Made by a program: the position numbers and the translations under genes. From the NCBI GenBank assembly GCA_003224235.1, contig QHYU01000184.1:1-58104 (forward strand): a stretch of DNA of 58,104 nucleotides. The letters are read 5' to 3'. This document shows, one piece after another, positions 19,142 to 29,872 of the stretch. The DNA is from Acidobacteriota bacterium. Lineage in GTDB: Bacteria; Acidobacteriota; Terriglobia; Acidiferrales; UBA7541. Within the stretch, counting starts at the first letter, position 1; every line of letters starts with the position of its first letter. The notes under the pieces were generated by a model. That model did no database searches. It saw only the letters and a program-made list of their open reading frames with translations, and had not been told where the DNA came from.

Positions 19142-22100
19142 CTAGAAGTTGACCTTAATTCCGAACTCGAGCGAGCGCGGGGCGCCCAGCGCAAAGACGC
19201 CGGAGCCCAGCCCGATCAGGTTCGTGCGGTCTTTCCTGGTCGTCCCGTTCGCCGATCCCACTTGGCCATTGAGTTCCCCGCTCAACGGCTGTCGCGGCGA
19301 ATCGAAGTTCTGGCGGTTGAACAGATTGAAGAAGCCGACCTGCGGTTCAATGGTCAAGTGTTCAAACCGCTTGATCGGTTTAAGGGCCCAGCTCAAGCGC
19401 AGATCGAACGTGAAGAACGCGTCCAGACCGACCTGACCGGGCGGCGCCGGACTTACCGACGGAATAACGGCACCCAACGTAGCTAATTGCGCCGCCGTGA
19501 ATAACCCTGCATTGACCAACGCCTGCCCGGCAGGCGTGAGCTTACCGCCGAACGAAGTGTTAAAAGTGGCGATGGTGCTGTTCAAATCGCCCACTTTGAC
19601 ATCCCGCCCGAACGATCCAATGTTGGTTCCTGTCAGGATATCTGCTGTGGTGCCGTCCCCGGTGAGGTCTGTCCGGAAAATCTCGCCAGGATCGCCGCTC
19701 GCCGAAAGGGTGAGATTAGCCGGCAGCGCGGTGTACCAGTGGGTGATGAAGCTGATCAGTTGATGGGTGCGGTCCAGCCCGTTCGGGCCAATGCGGCCGG
19801 TGGGCTTGCGGAAATCGCGCGCATTGTTGATGAAGTCGACGTCCTGCGCCATGCTCTCGAAGCGGGACAACGAATAGGAAACCTGCCAGTTCAAGTTTCT
19901 TATCCCGCGAAGGGGGCTCGTGAGGTTCGACCGCAAAGAGACCTGGAGGGCGTTGTACACGGAGCGACCGATGGGGAACAGCATCTCGTTCTCGCCTACA
20001 TTCGCGTTGATGCCCGGGAAGGCGGCGCCCGTGTCTGGAGTCAGTTCGTTAAACACGGCTGGGGTCCCACCCAGGAAGCTCTTTCCCGAATCCAGTCCGT
20101 TGCCTGCATAGTCCACGATCGTGGCGCCTGCGGCGATGGCGCAGTTGATACCCGCCGGCCCTGCTGGGCAGTTAAAACTAGCGTTGGTTGCGCTGATGGC
20201 GTTCAGCGCGGCAGCGGTATTCAAGAAGCGCGAATCCCCGACGTGGTTGCTGTCGAACGCGAGCAGGGAGTGCAGCCCCACATTGCGTACGTAATTGACC
20301 TCCATAACCGTTCCTGGGCGAAGCTGCCGTTGCACTCCAATATTGAACTGGAAGGAGTATGGGGTGCGGTAATCCGGAGCATAGAAGTTATTGCCCGTAG
20401 AGTTGCCCCCGTTGGCCAAGACACTCCCAATAAAATTGGGATTAGCGGCAGCGCCTGCGGCCTGGGTCGCCTGTTGGAACCGCTGCTGGAGCGCGGTGAT
20501 CTGGCTGGCCACCTGACCGATTGGTTTCCCGCAGAGGCTCGAAGTATCGACCTTCGTTGGCGGATTGCCCGGAAGAAGCAGTGTGCCTGAGGGGCAAGGG
20601 AAAGCCAGACCGAAGAACAAGCCCTTTGCTAGGCGGTTCGGGCGATCGAAGAGAATGTTGTTGAAGACCGCATTTTCATAGTAAATGCCCGTGCCTGCCC
20701 GGATTGAGGTCTTGCCATTCTTGAAGGGATCCCAAGCGATTCCAAGTTGTCCGCCAAAGTTCTTGTCGGGTTGGCGCACTCGGCTGCCCAACCCGGGCCC
20801 AAACTGATCCAACAAGTTGCCGGTGCAGGAGATCAGAGTGGTCGCGGAGCAAGGAATGGGAGCCAGATCGCTATCGCTGCGCCCGGTGTCGCGGACGTAG
20901 CGGAGGCCGCCGGTGAGCGTGAAATAGGGTCTCACCTTCCAGGTATCACCGACGTACGACTGCACGCGCGTATCAAACTGCCCGCCGGAAGGCAGCCCGA
21001 ATTCGGGTTTCTCGGTGAAAAAGCCCTGGCCATTCCCCAGGAAGATGGTCCGCACTGGGTAATTCAGCGGATTGGTATCACCTCCGGGGAAAGGTCCCGC
21101 CGCCGCAATATCACGCGTTGTGCTATTGAAGCTCGCGCGGACGGCCGGGGCAAGTCCAAAGAACTTCGCAAAGCCTCCGCCCAGGATGCGGTTGATTCCG
21201 GCGCCGTAACGAATAATGTGAGATCGATAGACGAAGCTCCCGTCATACTTGAATTGCTTGTTGGTTTGGAACGTCGCTTGGGGAGCCAGAATGTTTGGCC
21301 CTGAGCAAAAGGCATCGGCGCCGGCGGCAAGGCAGGATGTGCTGCTGCCGATCGCCAGAGAAATCCCAGGCGCCGGGTCAGTAATGCTCGTGCCGGCCAC
21401 CGCGTCGGTAATGCCATTCCGGAATTTGGTGTATCCGGCCCGGACGCTATGCGTAAAACGTCCGGTAGTGAAGTCAAAGCCCACGGCGTGCACGGGCGTA
21501 TGGTCCACGTTAGAAAACGGCTGATAGCTGTTCGGGATGAACCCCGAGTCATTTCGGTTTTGCTCAAAGGAGAAGCGATAAAATATGGTCCAGCCTTGCT
21601 TAACCGTCCAATCCAAACGGCCGATGAATTGGTTGTCGAAGAACGGGGAGTTGAAGCTGCCGGAGAGAGCGGTAAAGGGAGCAGCCAGCACGACGCCGGC
21701 TTGCAAGTCCTGTCTAGTACGCTCCCAGCCCCCGTAGAAGAAGAGTTTGTCATTGAGAATGGGCCCGCCCATGCTCAGGCCATACTGTTTGCGGTCAAAC
21801 GGCACTGGGTTCGGGCCCAGCTTTGCGGATACTTGGTCGCCGCGCCAGTAAAAGAACCCTTGCCCGTGAAAGTTTCTCGTCCCCGACCGCGTAACCACGT
21901 TGACCGAGCCCGAGGAGGTCAACTCGGTGGAAAGGTCGAGGGAGGACTGGCTGATCTGAAATTCCTTGATTGCGCTCAAGGGGACGTTTTGTGTCGTGGT
22001 GCCGACAGTTTCGTCGCTGATATCGAGACCATCCACCTCGATGCGCGCAGTGCGTCCGAAACGGCCCCCAAAGGAAATCGATGAGAAACCGTTCTTGGTT

Positions 22101-22630
22101 GGGTCGAAGTTGCCGCCGTCTTGTATTTGCACACCGGGTTCGAGCTGCGCCAGATCCAGGAAGTTCCGCCCGTTGATCGGCAACTGCTCGATCTGCTGAG
22201 TCGTCACTACACCCTGCACCGCGACCTGCTCGCTATTCACCTGCACGGTGGAGGTCTCGACGGTGATGACCGTGCTGCTCGAGCCGACCTCCAGCGAGAT
22301 ATTACCCGAAGTGACCACGCCGACTTGGACGTTCACCTTCATTTCGACGGCCTTGAATCCCGGCACCTCCACCCGCACCAGGTAGTCTCCGGGCAATAAG
22401 GCTCCTGAGCTGTAGGTGCCTGAGCTCATGACCTCCGGAGCAATCTTTTGTCCGGTCGCCTTGTTTGTTATCGTGACCTTGGCGCTGGGAACGACTCCAC
22501 CCTGCTGGTCCATAATCGTCCCCTGAATACTGCCAGTCGAAATCGTCGCCTGGGCGGCCAACCGCGCCGTCCCCACGCCGAATGCGACCCCCAGGACTAT
22601 AAGCAGAACTAGAATATCTTTGGTTTTCAT
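19142..22630 (-). CDS. TonB-dependent receptor-like outer membrane protein with carboxypeptidase-regulatory-like domain
   Basis: An 1162-residue outer-membrane protein. Signal peptide (ILVLLIVLGVAFGVGTARLAAQA), then a carboxypeptidase-regulatory-like beta domain (STGSIQGTIMDQQGGVVPSA through residue ~115), a plug-like region (QQIEQLPINGRNFLDLAQLEPG, then EVDGLDISDETVG) and a long barrel ending in LEFGIKVNF, with the terminal Phe typical of outer-membrane barrels. This is the large receptor type expanded in acidobacteria, thought to import glycans or other large ligands; its ligand is unknown. The ATG at 22630 has GGGGGATGAC just upstream. A perfect palindrome lies 16 bases before the start. 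Confidence 0.92.
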   Translation of the reverse strand: MKTKDILVLLIVLGVAFGVGTARLAAQATISTGSIQGTIMDQQGGVVPSAKVTITNKATGQKIAPEVMSSGTYSSGALLPGDYLVRVEVPGFKAVEMKVNVQVGVVTSGNISLEVGSSSTVITVETSTVQVNSEQVAVQGVVTTQQIEQLPINGRNFLDLAQLEPGVQIQDGGNFDPTKNGFSSISFGGRFGRTARIEVDGLDISDETVGTTTQNVPLSAIKEFQISQSSLDLSTELTSSGSVNVVTRSGTRNFHGQGFFYWRGDQVSAKLGPNPVPFDRKQYGLSMGGPILNDKLFFYGGWERTRQDLQAGVVLAAPFTALSGSFNSPFFDNQFIGRLDWTVKQGWTIFYRFSFEQNRNDSGFIPNSYQPFSNVDHTPVHAVGFDFTTGRFTHSVRAGYTKFRNGITDAVAGTSITDPAPGISLAIGSSTSCLAAGADAFCSGPNILAPQATFQTNKQFKYDGSFVYRSHIIRYGAGINRILGGGFAKFFGLAPAVRASFNSTTRDIAAAGPFPGGDTNPLNYPVRTIFLGNGQGFFTEKPEFGLPSGGQFDTRVQSYVGDTWKVRPYFTLTGGLRYVRDTGRSDSDLAPIPCSATTLISCTGNLLDQFGPGLGSRVRQPDKNFGGQLGIAWDPFKNGKTSIRAGTGIYYENAVFNNILFDRPNRLAKGLFFGLAFPCPSGTLLLPGNPPTKVDTSSLCGKPIGQVASQITALQQRFQQATQAAGAAANPNFIGSVLANGGNSTGNNFYAPDYRTPYSFQFNIGVQRQLRPGTVMEVNYVRNVGLHSLLAFDSNHVGDSRFLNTAAALNAISATNASFNCPAGPAGINCAIAAGATIVDYAGNGLDSGKSFLGGTPAVFNELTPDTGAAFPGINANVGENEMLFPIGRSVYNALQVSLRSNLTSPLRGIRNLNWQVSYSLSRFESMAQDVDFINNARDFRKPTGRIGPNGLDRTHQLISFITHWYTALPANLTLSASGDPGEIFRTDLTGDGTTADILTGTNIGSFGRDVKVGDLNSTIATFNTSFGGKLTPAGQALVNAGLFTAAQLATLGAVIPSVSPAPPGQVGLDAFFTFDLRLSWALKPIKRFEHLTIEPQVGFFNLFNRQNFDSPRQPLSGELNGQVGSANGTTRKDRTNLIGLGSGVFALGAPRSLEFGIKVNF

Positions 22631-22645
22631 GTCATCCCCCCGAAG

Positions 22646-22664
22646 CGCTTGGTGTCACCAAGCG
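22646..22664. promoter_or_regulatory. Perfect 19-base palindrome upstream of the receptor gene
   Basis: CGCTTGGTG and CACCAAGCG flank a single T. It sits 16-34 bases ahead of the receptor ATG and next to its ribosome binding site. It could be an operator or a leader hairpin affecting translation. The sequence is direct observation; the function is inference. Confidence 0.5.
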
Positions 22665-22873
22665 AAGCCACCACAAACTTGGCTATTGGCCCGCAAGTCC
22701 TTAGCCAACTTAAGGGATAAAGATTATCTCTTTGCAATCTATGGTGTTGCGGTAAAGAATATCAACTGACCCCGCCAGATTTACATACAGATATTCATCA
22801 AGTCCCTCCAGATTTTGGAATCTTGGAGAACGCTAAATCGCGTGAACGCTTGGCGATCAGCAGCTAGTTGAGA

Positions 22874-24343
22874 CTACAAATCCGGGCGGCGGCGGTGGAA
22901 GTCGGTGGCGGACTGGTAGGCGATTGCGAACTCGAGGCAAATGTCTTCGCGCAGGGCGTCAGCAACAAACTGGATGCCAATAGGCAAATTCCTTTCTTTG
23001 GTGAAGCCGCAGGGGACCGAAATTGCCGGCAGGCCGGCGACGTTGCTCGACCCGATGACGTTGCGCGTTTCCAGGTTTTGTGGTGGTGTCGCGGGACGCT
23101 CGGGTGCGCCGGTGCGCGGAGGGGGCGGAGCGGTCAAGTCCGCGTCGAGGCGCGGCGCAGGGGTGATGCGGCTGGGGGAGACCAGCGCGTCGAACTTCTC
23201 AAACAGTTTGCCCAGCGCCGGGAGGATCTGGGCACGCACGCGGAAGGCGTCGAGATAATCCTTGGCCGGCAGCGAAAGGGCGGCGATCAGGCCGGCCTTC
23301 TGAAACTCGTCGAGCAGCTCCATCACCTTGCCGCTTTCGATGAACGGACGAAAGATGGACGCCGCTTCAGCAGTGTAGAGCGTGACGGCGATGGGGCCGT
23401 AGGGAAAATCGGGCAGCTCGGTTTCTTCGAGTTTGGTGCCCAACTCGCGCAGCACGTCGAGCGCGGCGGCAAACGCCTGGCCGACCTCCGGGTCGCCCTG
23501 GCTCGAGAAGTCAGGCTGAATCACGCCAAGGCGTTTCCCGGCCAGCAACTTTGCCTTGTTTGTCCTTGCAGCCGCCGGCGGCCACCAGGTGAAACTCGCG
23601 TCGAGTGCAGTGGGATCGGCTGGGTCTCTTCCCGCGATGGCATTGAGCACCAGGCCGCAGTCCAGGGCGCTGCGGCACATGGAGCCGACCTTGTCCATCG
23701 TCCAGGAAAGAGCCATCGCCCCATGGCGGCTGACGCGGCCGTAAGTGGGCCGCAGGCCGGAAACGCCAGAAAACGCGGAGGGCGTGATGATCGAGCCCAA
23801 CGTCTCCGAGCCAATGGCGAAGCCGACCAGCGCCGCCGGAACTGCCGCGCCAGGGCCACTCGAACTGCCCCCGGCCCAGTGGTCGAGGTTGTAGGGACAC
23901 CGCGAAGGGCCTTGGAGCGAAGCAGAGGCGCTCGAGTAGCCGCCGCCACCGGCCAGCTCGATCATCGAAAGTTTGGCAACCAGGATTGCGCCGGCCGCGC
24001 GAAGCTTGCGGATGACCGTGGCATCAAAGTCGAACACCTGGTCGCGAAACGGCGGGGCGCCCCAAGTGGTCTTGATGTCGCGCGTGGCCAGCAGGTCTTT
24101 CGCGCCGTAAGGGATGCCGTGCAGCGGCCCGCGCATCCGCCCGGCAGCAATTTCTTTCTGGGCCGCGCGCGCTTGCTCCAGCGCGAGGTCCGGCGTCAGC
24201 GTCGCCACAGCGCCGAGCTTCGCACCGAATTTCTCCAGGCGAGCGAGGTAGGATTCAGTCAGCTCGACCGGGGAGATTTTTTGCGCGCGCACCTGCGCGC
24301 CCAGCTCGTGCACGCTCAGATAGAGGATATCGTCGGAAAGCAT
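22874..24343 (-). CDS. Amidase-signature-family hydrolase
   Basis: A 489-residue amidase related to GatA and acylamide hydrolases. The Ser-cisSer-Lys triad region is visible: Lys in GIPYGAKDLLATRD, cis-Ser in WAGGSSSGPGAAV, nucleophile Ser in GSETLGSIITPSAFSG. The nucleophile loop reads TLGSI where TGGSI is usual. No signal peptide, so probably cytoplasmic. It is not a tRNA-dependent GatA by context, since no gatB or gatC is near. The small Tat-signal protein gene upstream on the same strand may be co-transcribed (116-base gap with palindromes). Substrate unknown. Confidence 0.9.
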   Translation of the reverse strand: MLSDDILYLSVHELGAQVRAQKISPVELTESYLARLEKFGAKLGAVATLTPDLALEQARAAQKEIAAGRMRGPLHGIPYGAKDLLATRDIKTTWGAPPFRDQVFDFDATVIRKLRAAGAILVAKLSMIELAGGGGYSSASASLQGPSRCPYNLDHWAGGSSSGPGAAVPAALVGFAIGSETLGSIITPSAFSGVSGLRPTYGRVSRHGAMALSWTMDKVGSMCRSALDCGLVLNAIAGRDPADPTALDASFTWWPPAAARTNKAKLLAGKRLGVIQPDFSSQGDPEVGQAFAAALDVLRELGTKLEETELPDFPYGPIAVTLYTAEAASIFRPFIESGKVMELLDEFQKAGLIAALSLPAKDYLDAFRVRAQILPALGKLFEKFDALVSPSRITPAPRLDADLTAPPPPRTGAPERPATPPQNLETRNVIGSSNVAGLPAISVPCGFTKERNLPIGIQFVADALREDICLEFAIAYQSATDFHRRRPDL

Positions 24344-24374
24344 TGTGTGTTTCCCCCGGCACTGCAGCGCCGGC

Positions 24375-24466
24375 GCCCAGCGGCGGTTTTTTCACCGCCC
24401 GGCCAGAGGCCGGCGTTACAAAGTGCGCTTCTGCTGCGCTGGGCACCGTATGCCGTGCCCTACATT
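24375..24466. repeat. Two adjacent GC-rich palindromic repeat units
   Basis: Between the amidase and the Tat-signal gene are a CGGCCAGAGGCCG palindrome followed by GCGTTAC (near 24399-24420) and a GGGCAC...GTGCCC palindrome followed by TAC (24441-24463). Units of this plan are typical dispersed intergenic repeats; a related degenerate one lies near 28838-28862. Confidence 0.45.
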
Positions 24467-24813
24467 TTTGGTGCGCTGCGCGGGCGCCGCCGCACCTGGA
24501 AGACAAACGCAGGCTCAGCGTCGTAGGGCAGCGTGCGACTGCGCAGCGCGGTAAGTTGCCGATCACGCCGCTCGACGGCCTTCTTCACGGCCTCTTCCTG
24601 CTCCGCAGTGAGCTTAGGCTTTGGCTCGGGCTTGGGCGCCTCGGCCTGTGGCGGCTGCACTTCGGACGGCTTCGCCGGCGTTGCCGGCTGCTCTGGCTTC
24701 TTCGGTGTCTCCTGCGTCCACGCAAGTGCCGGCACAGCCACCGCTGAAGCGATCGGGACCAGCGCCGCGCTGCCCAGGATCTGCGCGAATTGCCTCCGGT
24801 TGACGCGTTTCAT
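24460..24813 (-). CDS. Small Tat-signal protein, Pro/Lys/Glu-rich
   Basis: A 117-residue product with a twin-arginine signal (NRRQFAQILGSAALVPIASA) and a Pro/Lys/Glu-rich linker (TPKKPEQPATPAKPSE). A short helical tail follows, containing AEQEEAVKKAVERRD and ending in LPYDAEPAFVFQVRRR. The ATG at 24813 is preceded by GGAGG. It is probably exported. I recognise no catalytic domain. By position it may be a partner or accessory of the following amidase, but the amidase shows no export signal, so that link is weak. Confidence 0.65.
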   Translation of the reverse strand: MKRVNRRQFAQILGSAALVPIASAVAVPALAWTQETPKKPEQPATPAKPSEVQPPQAEAPKPEPKPKLTAEQEEAVKKAVERRDRQLTALRSRTLPYDAEPAFVFQVRRRPRSAPKM

Positions 24814-25170
24814 ACCGTCCTCCTTCGTCGCTAGCGGCTTGTCCTGGCGAGTTTCGTTTCTCGAGAATTGAGATTCGTCGCCGCGGTCAAAATTCCAGTT
24901 CCCAGGTTGCGTTAATTTCGATAATCGGCCGCACTGTGACCATCTGGCCGGGCCGCACGGGTTCCGTGGGTCGCAAACAAGAAAAATACGCGCACAATTC
25001 CCTCCCCCAGCGCTGGTTGTGAAAGATGGCGCGGCGCAGCATACCCCAATTGACCTCGCATGGAGAAGCAGGACTTGACTTGGCGCTCACCCAGAGTTTT
25101 GCCATGGAATCTGTTGCCGCCAGGCCCAAGCAATCTCATAGCGCTTGTGGAAAACCTGCGCGCTGAGCGC
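24814..25170. other. Upstream region of the 16S rRNA unit, no gene
   Basis: Between the Tat-signal gene and the rRNA promoter. Open frames on the minus strand here continue into the 16S gene antisense and are not credible. I see no additional promoter of comparable quality. Confidence 0.4.
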
Positions 25171-25199
25171 TTGACAGTGGAGCAGGGCGTCGCTATACT
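25171..25199 (+). promoter_or_regulatory. Near-consensus sigma-70-type promoter of the 16S rRNA unit
   Basis: TTGACA at 25171-25176 and TATACT at 25194-25199 are separated by exactly 17 bases. It is the best promoter match I noticed in the window, about 207 bases before the mature 16S start, as expected for an rRNA promoter. Confidence 0.85.
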
Positions 25200-25239
25200 C
25201 TCCGATTGCCTGTAAGCCTTTCTGCATGACAGGGGGGCC

Positions 25240-25252
25240 TGCTCTTTGACAA
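25240..25252 (+). promoter_or_regulatory. boxA antitermination element in the 16S leader
   Basis: TGCTCTTTGACAA differs at one position from the classical rrn boxA (TGCTCTTTAACAA). It lies between the promoter and the 16S gene, in the expected place for Nus-factor-dependent antitermination. Confidence 0.8.
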
Positions 25253-25253
25253 T

Positions 25254-25289
25254 CGGATGATACATGCCAGAACCCGTTCGGTAACTTCC
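25254..25289 (+). other. 5' arm of the pre-16S processing stem
   Basis: CGGATGA (25254-25260) and TGCCAGAACCCGTT (25265-25278) pair with 27067-27073 and 27049-27062 beyond the 16S 3' end. TAACTTCC (25282-25289) pairs with 27021-27028. The long stem would bring both ends of the 16S precursor together for RNase III-type processing. Confidence 0.8.
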
Positions 25290-25361
25290 CTGGTTCTCGC
25301 TTCGGCGAGAAGCGGGGATAAAGAGTGAACCGAGCGACAACAAGTTCGTTCTGAAGGTCTG

Positions 25362-25381
25362 GTCCCGATGCAAATCGGGAC
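25362..25381 (+). other. Leader hairpin just upstream of 16S
   Basis: A perfect 8-base stem: 25362-25369 with 25374-25381, loop GCAA. It lies about 25 bases before the mature 16S start, inside the leader. It may help processing or folding. Confidence 0.5.
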
Positions 25382-25405
25382 TTTCGATTTTCAGGACAAC
25401 CAGTT

Positions 25406-26942
<1,537 letters not shown>

Positions 26943-27020
26943 CTAAAAGAGCGGCAGTAGAGCCTGTGCAGGTGTGCAGGCCATCGCTGCCCACCCTTTC
27001 CGGCTCTCACGGGGCGGGAA

Positions 27021-27073
27021 GGAAGTTAACTCGGCTCGCTCGAGCCAAAACGGGTTCTGGCAGGTTTCATCCG
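27021..27073 (+). other. 3' arm of the pre-16S processing stem
   Basis: GGAAGTTA (27021-27028), AACGGGTTCTGGCA (27049-27062) and TCATCCG (27067-27073) are complementary to the leader arm at 25254-25289. Over the outer 25 bases, 23 positions match as pairs. Confidence 0.8.
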
Positions 27074-27104
27074 AGAGTCAACGAGCAGTAGGTAGATACT
27101 TAGA

Positions 27105-27136
27105 GGGTCGAGCGGAATTAGCGCTCGGCCCTTTTT
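27105..27136 (+). terminator. Intrinsic terminator of the stand-alone 16S unit
   Basis: A 10-pair stem (27105-27114 with 27122-27131, one G-U pair) with a 7-base loop, followed directly by TTTTT. It ends the transcript shortly after the processing stem and before the next protein gene, so this rRNA unit is closed. Confidence 0.85.
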
Positions 27137-27292
27137 GCGTTTATAGAGCTGCGATGTGGAAGTGTTTTAACATTTCGGGCTCAACGTGAATCAGACAAGG
27201 GCCGTCCATGGCGGCACTGGTGTTCTTCCATCGTGCACCCTACTGCCTGCATCTCGTGTAGGATTGGCGACCGTGTACAAGAGGAATGCGGT

Positions 27293-28774
27293 GTGAGAAA
27301 CCACTGGAAACCTTGGCTGGCCATGCTCTTTCTGGTCTTGGCGCTCGCCACCTGTCTGCTGGCTTGGGGCAGCCATGATGCAGGCCGCCTAAGCTTAGTT
27401 TTGGCACAGGGTGGCGCGTTTGACGCGGATTTTACCGGGCGGACGATGCGCGTGGACTACTTCCACAGCGGCACGGCAACCGAGGAGCACATCTCTCTCG
27501 ACCGCATCGTCGCGGACGGGCCGTGGCCCGGCAGCCGCACGCGCCTGATCGATGACCTCAATCTCGGCAAGTATCTATTCGAGGTGACCGACCGGGCCAC
27601 CAACCGCCTGCTCTATTCGCGCGGCTTCTCGTCGATCTATGGCGAGTGGGAGACTACGGGCGAGGCGAAGAAAATCTGGCGGACGTATCACGAGTCGCTG
27701 CGCTTTCCTTGGCCCAAGCGGCAAGTGCAGGTGACGTTCAAGAAGCGCGACGCCGAAAAGGTCTTCCGCGAGATCTGGGCCACGGCGATTGATCCCAACT
27801 CGCGGTTCGTCGTGCCGGCCGACGCGGTGCCGGCCGGGCGCGTCTGGACTATTTTTGAGAACGGGCCGCCAGCGGACAAGGTGGACCTGCTCATCCTGGG
27901 CGATGGCTACACCGACGCCGAGATGGAGAAATTCCACGCCGACGCGAAGCGCCTGGTGGATGCGCTGTTTCTCGAGGAGCCATTCCGCAGCCGCAAAGCC
28001 GATTTCAACGTTCGGGCAATTGATCTTCCATCGGCGCAGAGCGGCGTCAGCCGGCCGCATGCTGGAATCTTTCGCCGTTCGCCGCTTTCGGTTCATTACG
28101 GCAGCTTCGATTCCGAGCGCTACATCCTCACTTACGACAATCGCACGCTGCGTGACGTGGCCTCCGCTGCGCCATACGATTTCCTGGCGATCCTGGTGAA
28201 TGAGCGCACTTACGGGGGCGGCGGAATCTTCAATGCCCAGACCACCGCAGCGACGTCGAGCGCGTTCGCGGTGTACCTGTTTGTGCACGAACTCGGGCAC
28301 AACCTCGGAGGCTTGGGCGATGAGTACTACACCTCGGACGTGGCCTACGAAACCGGGGCGCCGGAAAAGCCGGAGCCCTGGGAACCCAATCTGACCGCGC
28401 TGCACGACCCCGCGCAGCTGAAGTGGAAAGACCTGGTTACCGAAGGCGCGCCGATCCCAACACCTTGGGACAAGGAGGCCTTTGAGAAGGAATCGCGAGC
28501 GATCCAAGAGCAGCGGCGCAAGCTGCGCGCTTCGGGCGCGCCCGAAGAGCAAATCGAAAAACTCTTCCGCGAGCAACAGGCTTCAGAAACCAAGCTGCTG
28601 GCGGGCATGAAATACGCGGGAAGGGTCGGCGCGTTCGAGGGCGCTGGGTACGAGGCCAAGGGCCTCTACCGGCCGCGAATCGACTGCATCATGTTCAGCC
28701 GCAATAAGGTTGGCTTCTGCCCGGTCTGCCAAAGGTCGATCGAGCGCGTCATCGACGAATACAGCCGACGATGA
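27293..28774 (+). CDS. M64-family (IgA-peptidase-like) zinc metallopeptidase
   Basis: A 493-residue protein with an N-terminal hydrophobic signal or anchor (WLAMLFLVLALATCLLAWG), a beta-rich N-terminal domain and a C-terminal M64 peptidase domain. Family marks: VDLLILGDGYTDAEMEKFHAD, then AVYLFVHELGHNLGGLGDEY with zinc ligands His332 and His336, catalytic Glu333 and the downstream Asp of the M64 signature, then CIMFSRNKVGFCPVCQR near the end. It probably cleaves proteins outside the cytoplasm. A GTG at 27293 is the likely start (GAGGA upstream); a frame to 27233 exists but adds a non-signal leader. It follows the 16S terminator, so it is transcribed separately. Confidence 0.9.
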   Translation: MRNHWKPWLAMLFLVLALATCLLAWGSHDAGRLSLVLAQGGAFDADFTGRTMRVDYFHSGTATEEHISLDRIVADGPWPGSRTRLIDDLNLGKYLFEVTDRATNRLLYSRGFSSIYGEWETTGEAKKIWRTYHESLRFPWPKRQVQVTFKKRDAEKVFREIWATAIDPNSRFVVPADAVPAGRVWTIFENGPPADKVDLLILGDGYTDAEMEKFHADAKRLVDALFLEEPFRSRKADFNVRAIDLPSAQSGVSRPHAGIFRRSPLSVHYGSFDSERYILTYDNRTLRDVASAAPYDFLAILVNERTYGGGGIFNAQTTAATSSAFAVYLFVHELGHNLGGLGDEYYTSDVAYETGAPEKPEPWEPNLTALHDPAQLKWKDLVTEGAPIPTPWDKEAFEKESRAIQEQRRKLRASGAPEEQIEKLFREQQASETKLLAGMKYAGRVGAFEGAGYEAKGLYRPRIDCIMFSRNKVGFCPVCQRSIERVIDEYSRR

Positions 28775-28897
28775 GTCGGGAAACCCGGCCCCTGTCGGGA
28801 TGGGGCATGATTTCCTCTTGGACCGCACTGATCCCCGCGGGCACGGCGTGCCGCGCCCCTACCGACGACACGGTATCGGTCCTGATGGGCGGCCTGT

Positions 28898-29815
28898 CTA
28901 GGCAGGTACGGGCCGGCTGCCGGCACCGGGCTGAGAGGTCGGACCTGAGCGCAGCAGGCGGACCAGCGCGGCTGCCGCGTGCGACATCCGGGCACCCCGG
29001 CGCGAGATGAGATAGAGGTGCCGCGGCATCTTCAGCTGCCGGAGTTTCACTTCGACCAGCAGCCCGCGCTCGACTTCCCAGCGCACGCACATCCGCGGCA
29101 CAATCGCCACGCCCGTCCCCATCTGCACGAATCGCTTGATGCTCTCAATGGTGGGTAGTTCCACGCTTATATTGAGCGGCACGCGGTGCTTCTCAAACAG
29201 TTGGATCACCCGCCAGCGAAACGGCGATTCGACAATGTGCGCCACAAACGTTTCCCCACCCACCTCGGTGATGTCCACCGAGCGGCGGCGCGCCAGCGGA
29301 TGCTCCGGATAGACAACAAAAGCCAGCTCGTCCCGGAAGATTTCCACGGCCGCCAGCTTTTCCTCCTGGGGAACAAAAGAAACCGCGCCCAGATCCAGTC
29401 GGTAGTTCAGAACTTCCCGGGGGATGTCGCGTGAAAACGTGCGATGGACGGCGATATGCACGCCCGGGTAAAGTCGGCGGAAGCGGGCCAGCGCCGGCAG
29501 CAAGGCGTGAATCGAGCTCTCATTGACGCCGAAGGAGAGCTGGCCGCGGCCGGCGCCTTTTAAATCCTCCATGCCCTTCTGGATTTCGTCGCGGAGGTTG
29601 AGCATGCGCTCGGCGTAGTCGCAAAGCAGGGTCCCGGCGTCGGTGAGCTGGGCGTCGCGCGCTCCGCGCTGGAAAAGCGGCTGGCCGACCGACTCTTCCA
29701 GCTTGCGGATGGTGATGCTGACGGCGGGCTGGGTGCGGTAAAGCTTCTCGGCGGCGCGGGAGAAGCTGCGCTCCCGGGCCACGGTCAGGAAAACCTGAAG
29801 CTGCGCAAGGTCCAT
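28898..29815 (-). CDS. LysR-type transcriptional regulator
   Basis: A 305-residue regulator. N-terminal winged HTH: LAQLQVFLTVARERSFSRAA, then RTQPAVSITIRKLEESVGQPLF. The C-terminal effector-binding domain (~90-290) has LSFGVNESSIHALLPALARF and a late GTGVAIVPRMCV. The ATG at 29815 was chosen because GGAGG is just upstream; the longer frame to 29866 lacks this. It is divergent from leuA, and the shared intergenic region carries a T-N11-A type inverted repeat, so it may control leuAB and itself. The effector is unknown, but a leucine-pathway intermediate is plausible. Confidence 0.92.
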   Translation of the reverse strand: MDLAQLQVFLTVARERSFSRAAEKLYRTQPAVSITIRKLEESVGQPLFQRGARDAQLTDAGTLLCDYAERMLNLRDEIQKGMEDLKGAGRGQLSFGVNESSIHALLPALARFRRLYPGVHIAVHRTFSRDIPREVLNYRLDLGAVSFVPQEEKLAAVEIFRDELAFVVYPEHPLARRRSVDITEVGGETFVAHIVESPFRWRVIQLFEKHRVPLNISVELPTIESIKRFVQMGTGVAIVPRMCVRWEVERGLLVEVKLRQLKMPRHLYLISRRGARMSHAAAALVRLLRSGPTSQPGAGSRPVPA

Positions 29816-29872
29816 TTGACCTCCGAGCGCCGTCCTTTTCGCGGGCAGGGCGACGGATTCATTCATAAACTA

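Noticed and set aside
22868-24526. 552-codon plus-strand frame over the amidase gene
   Set aside because: Antisense shadow; the minus strand has the complete amidase signature.
26943-27104. tRNA gene in the 16S trailer
   Set aside because: No cloverleaf, no T-loop GGTTCRAAT motif and no acceptor stem; the region is explained by the processing stem.
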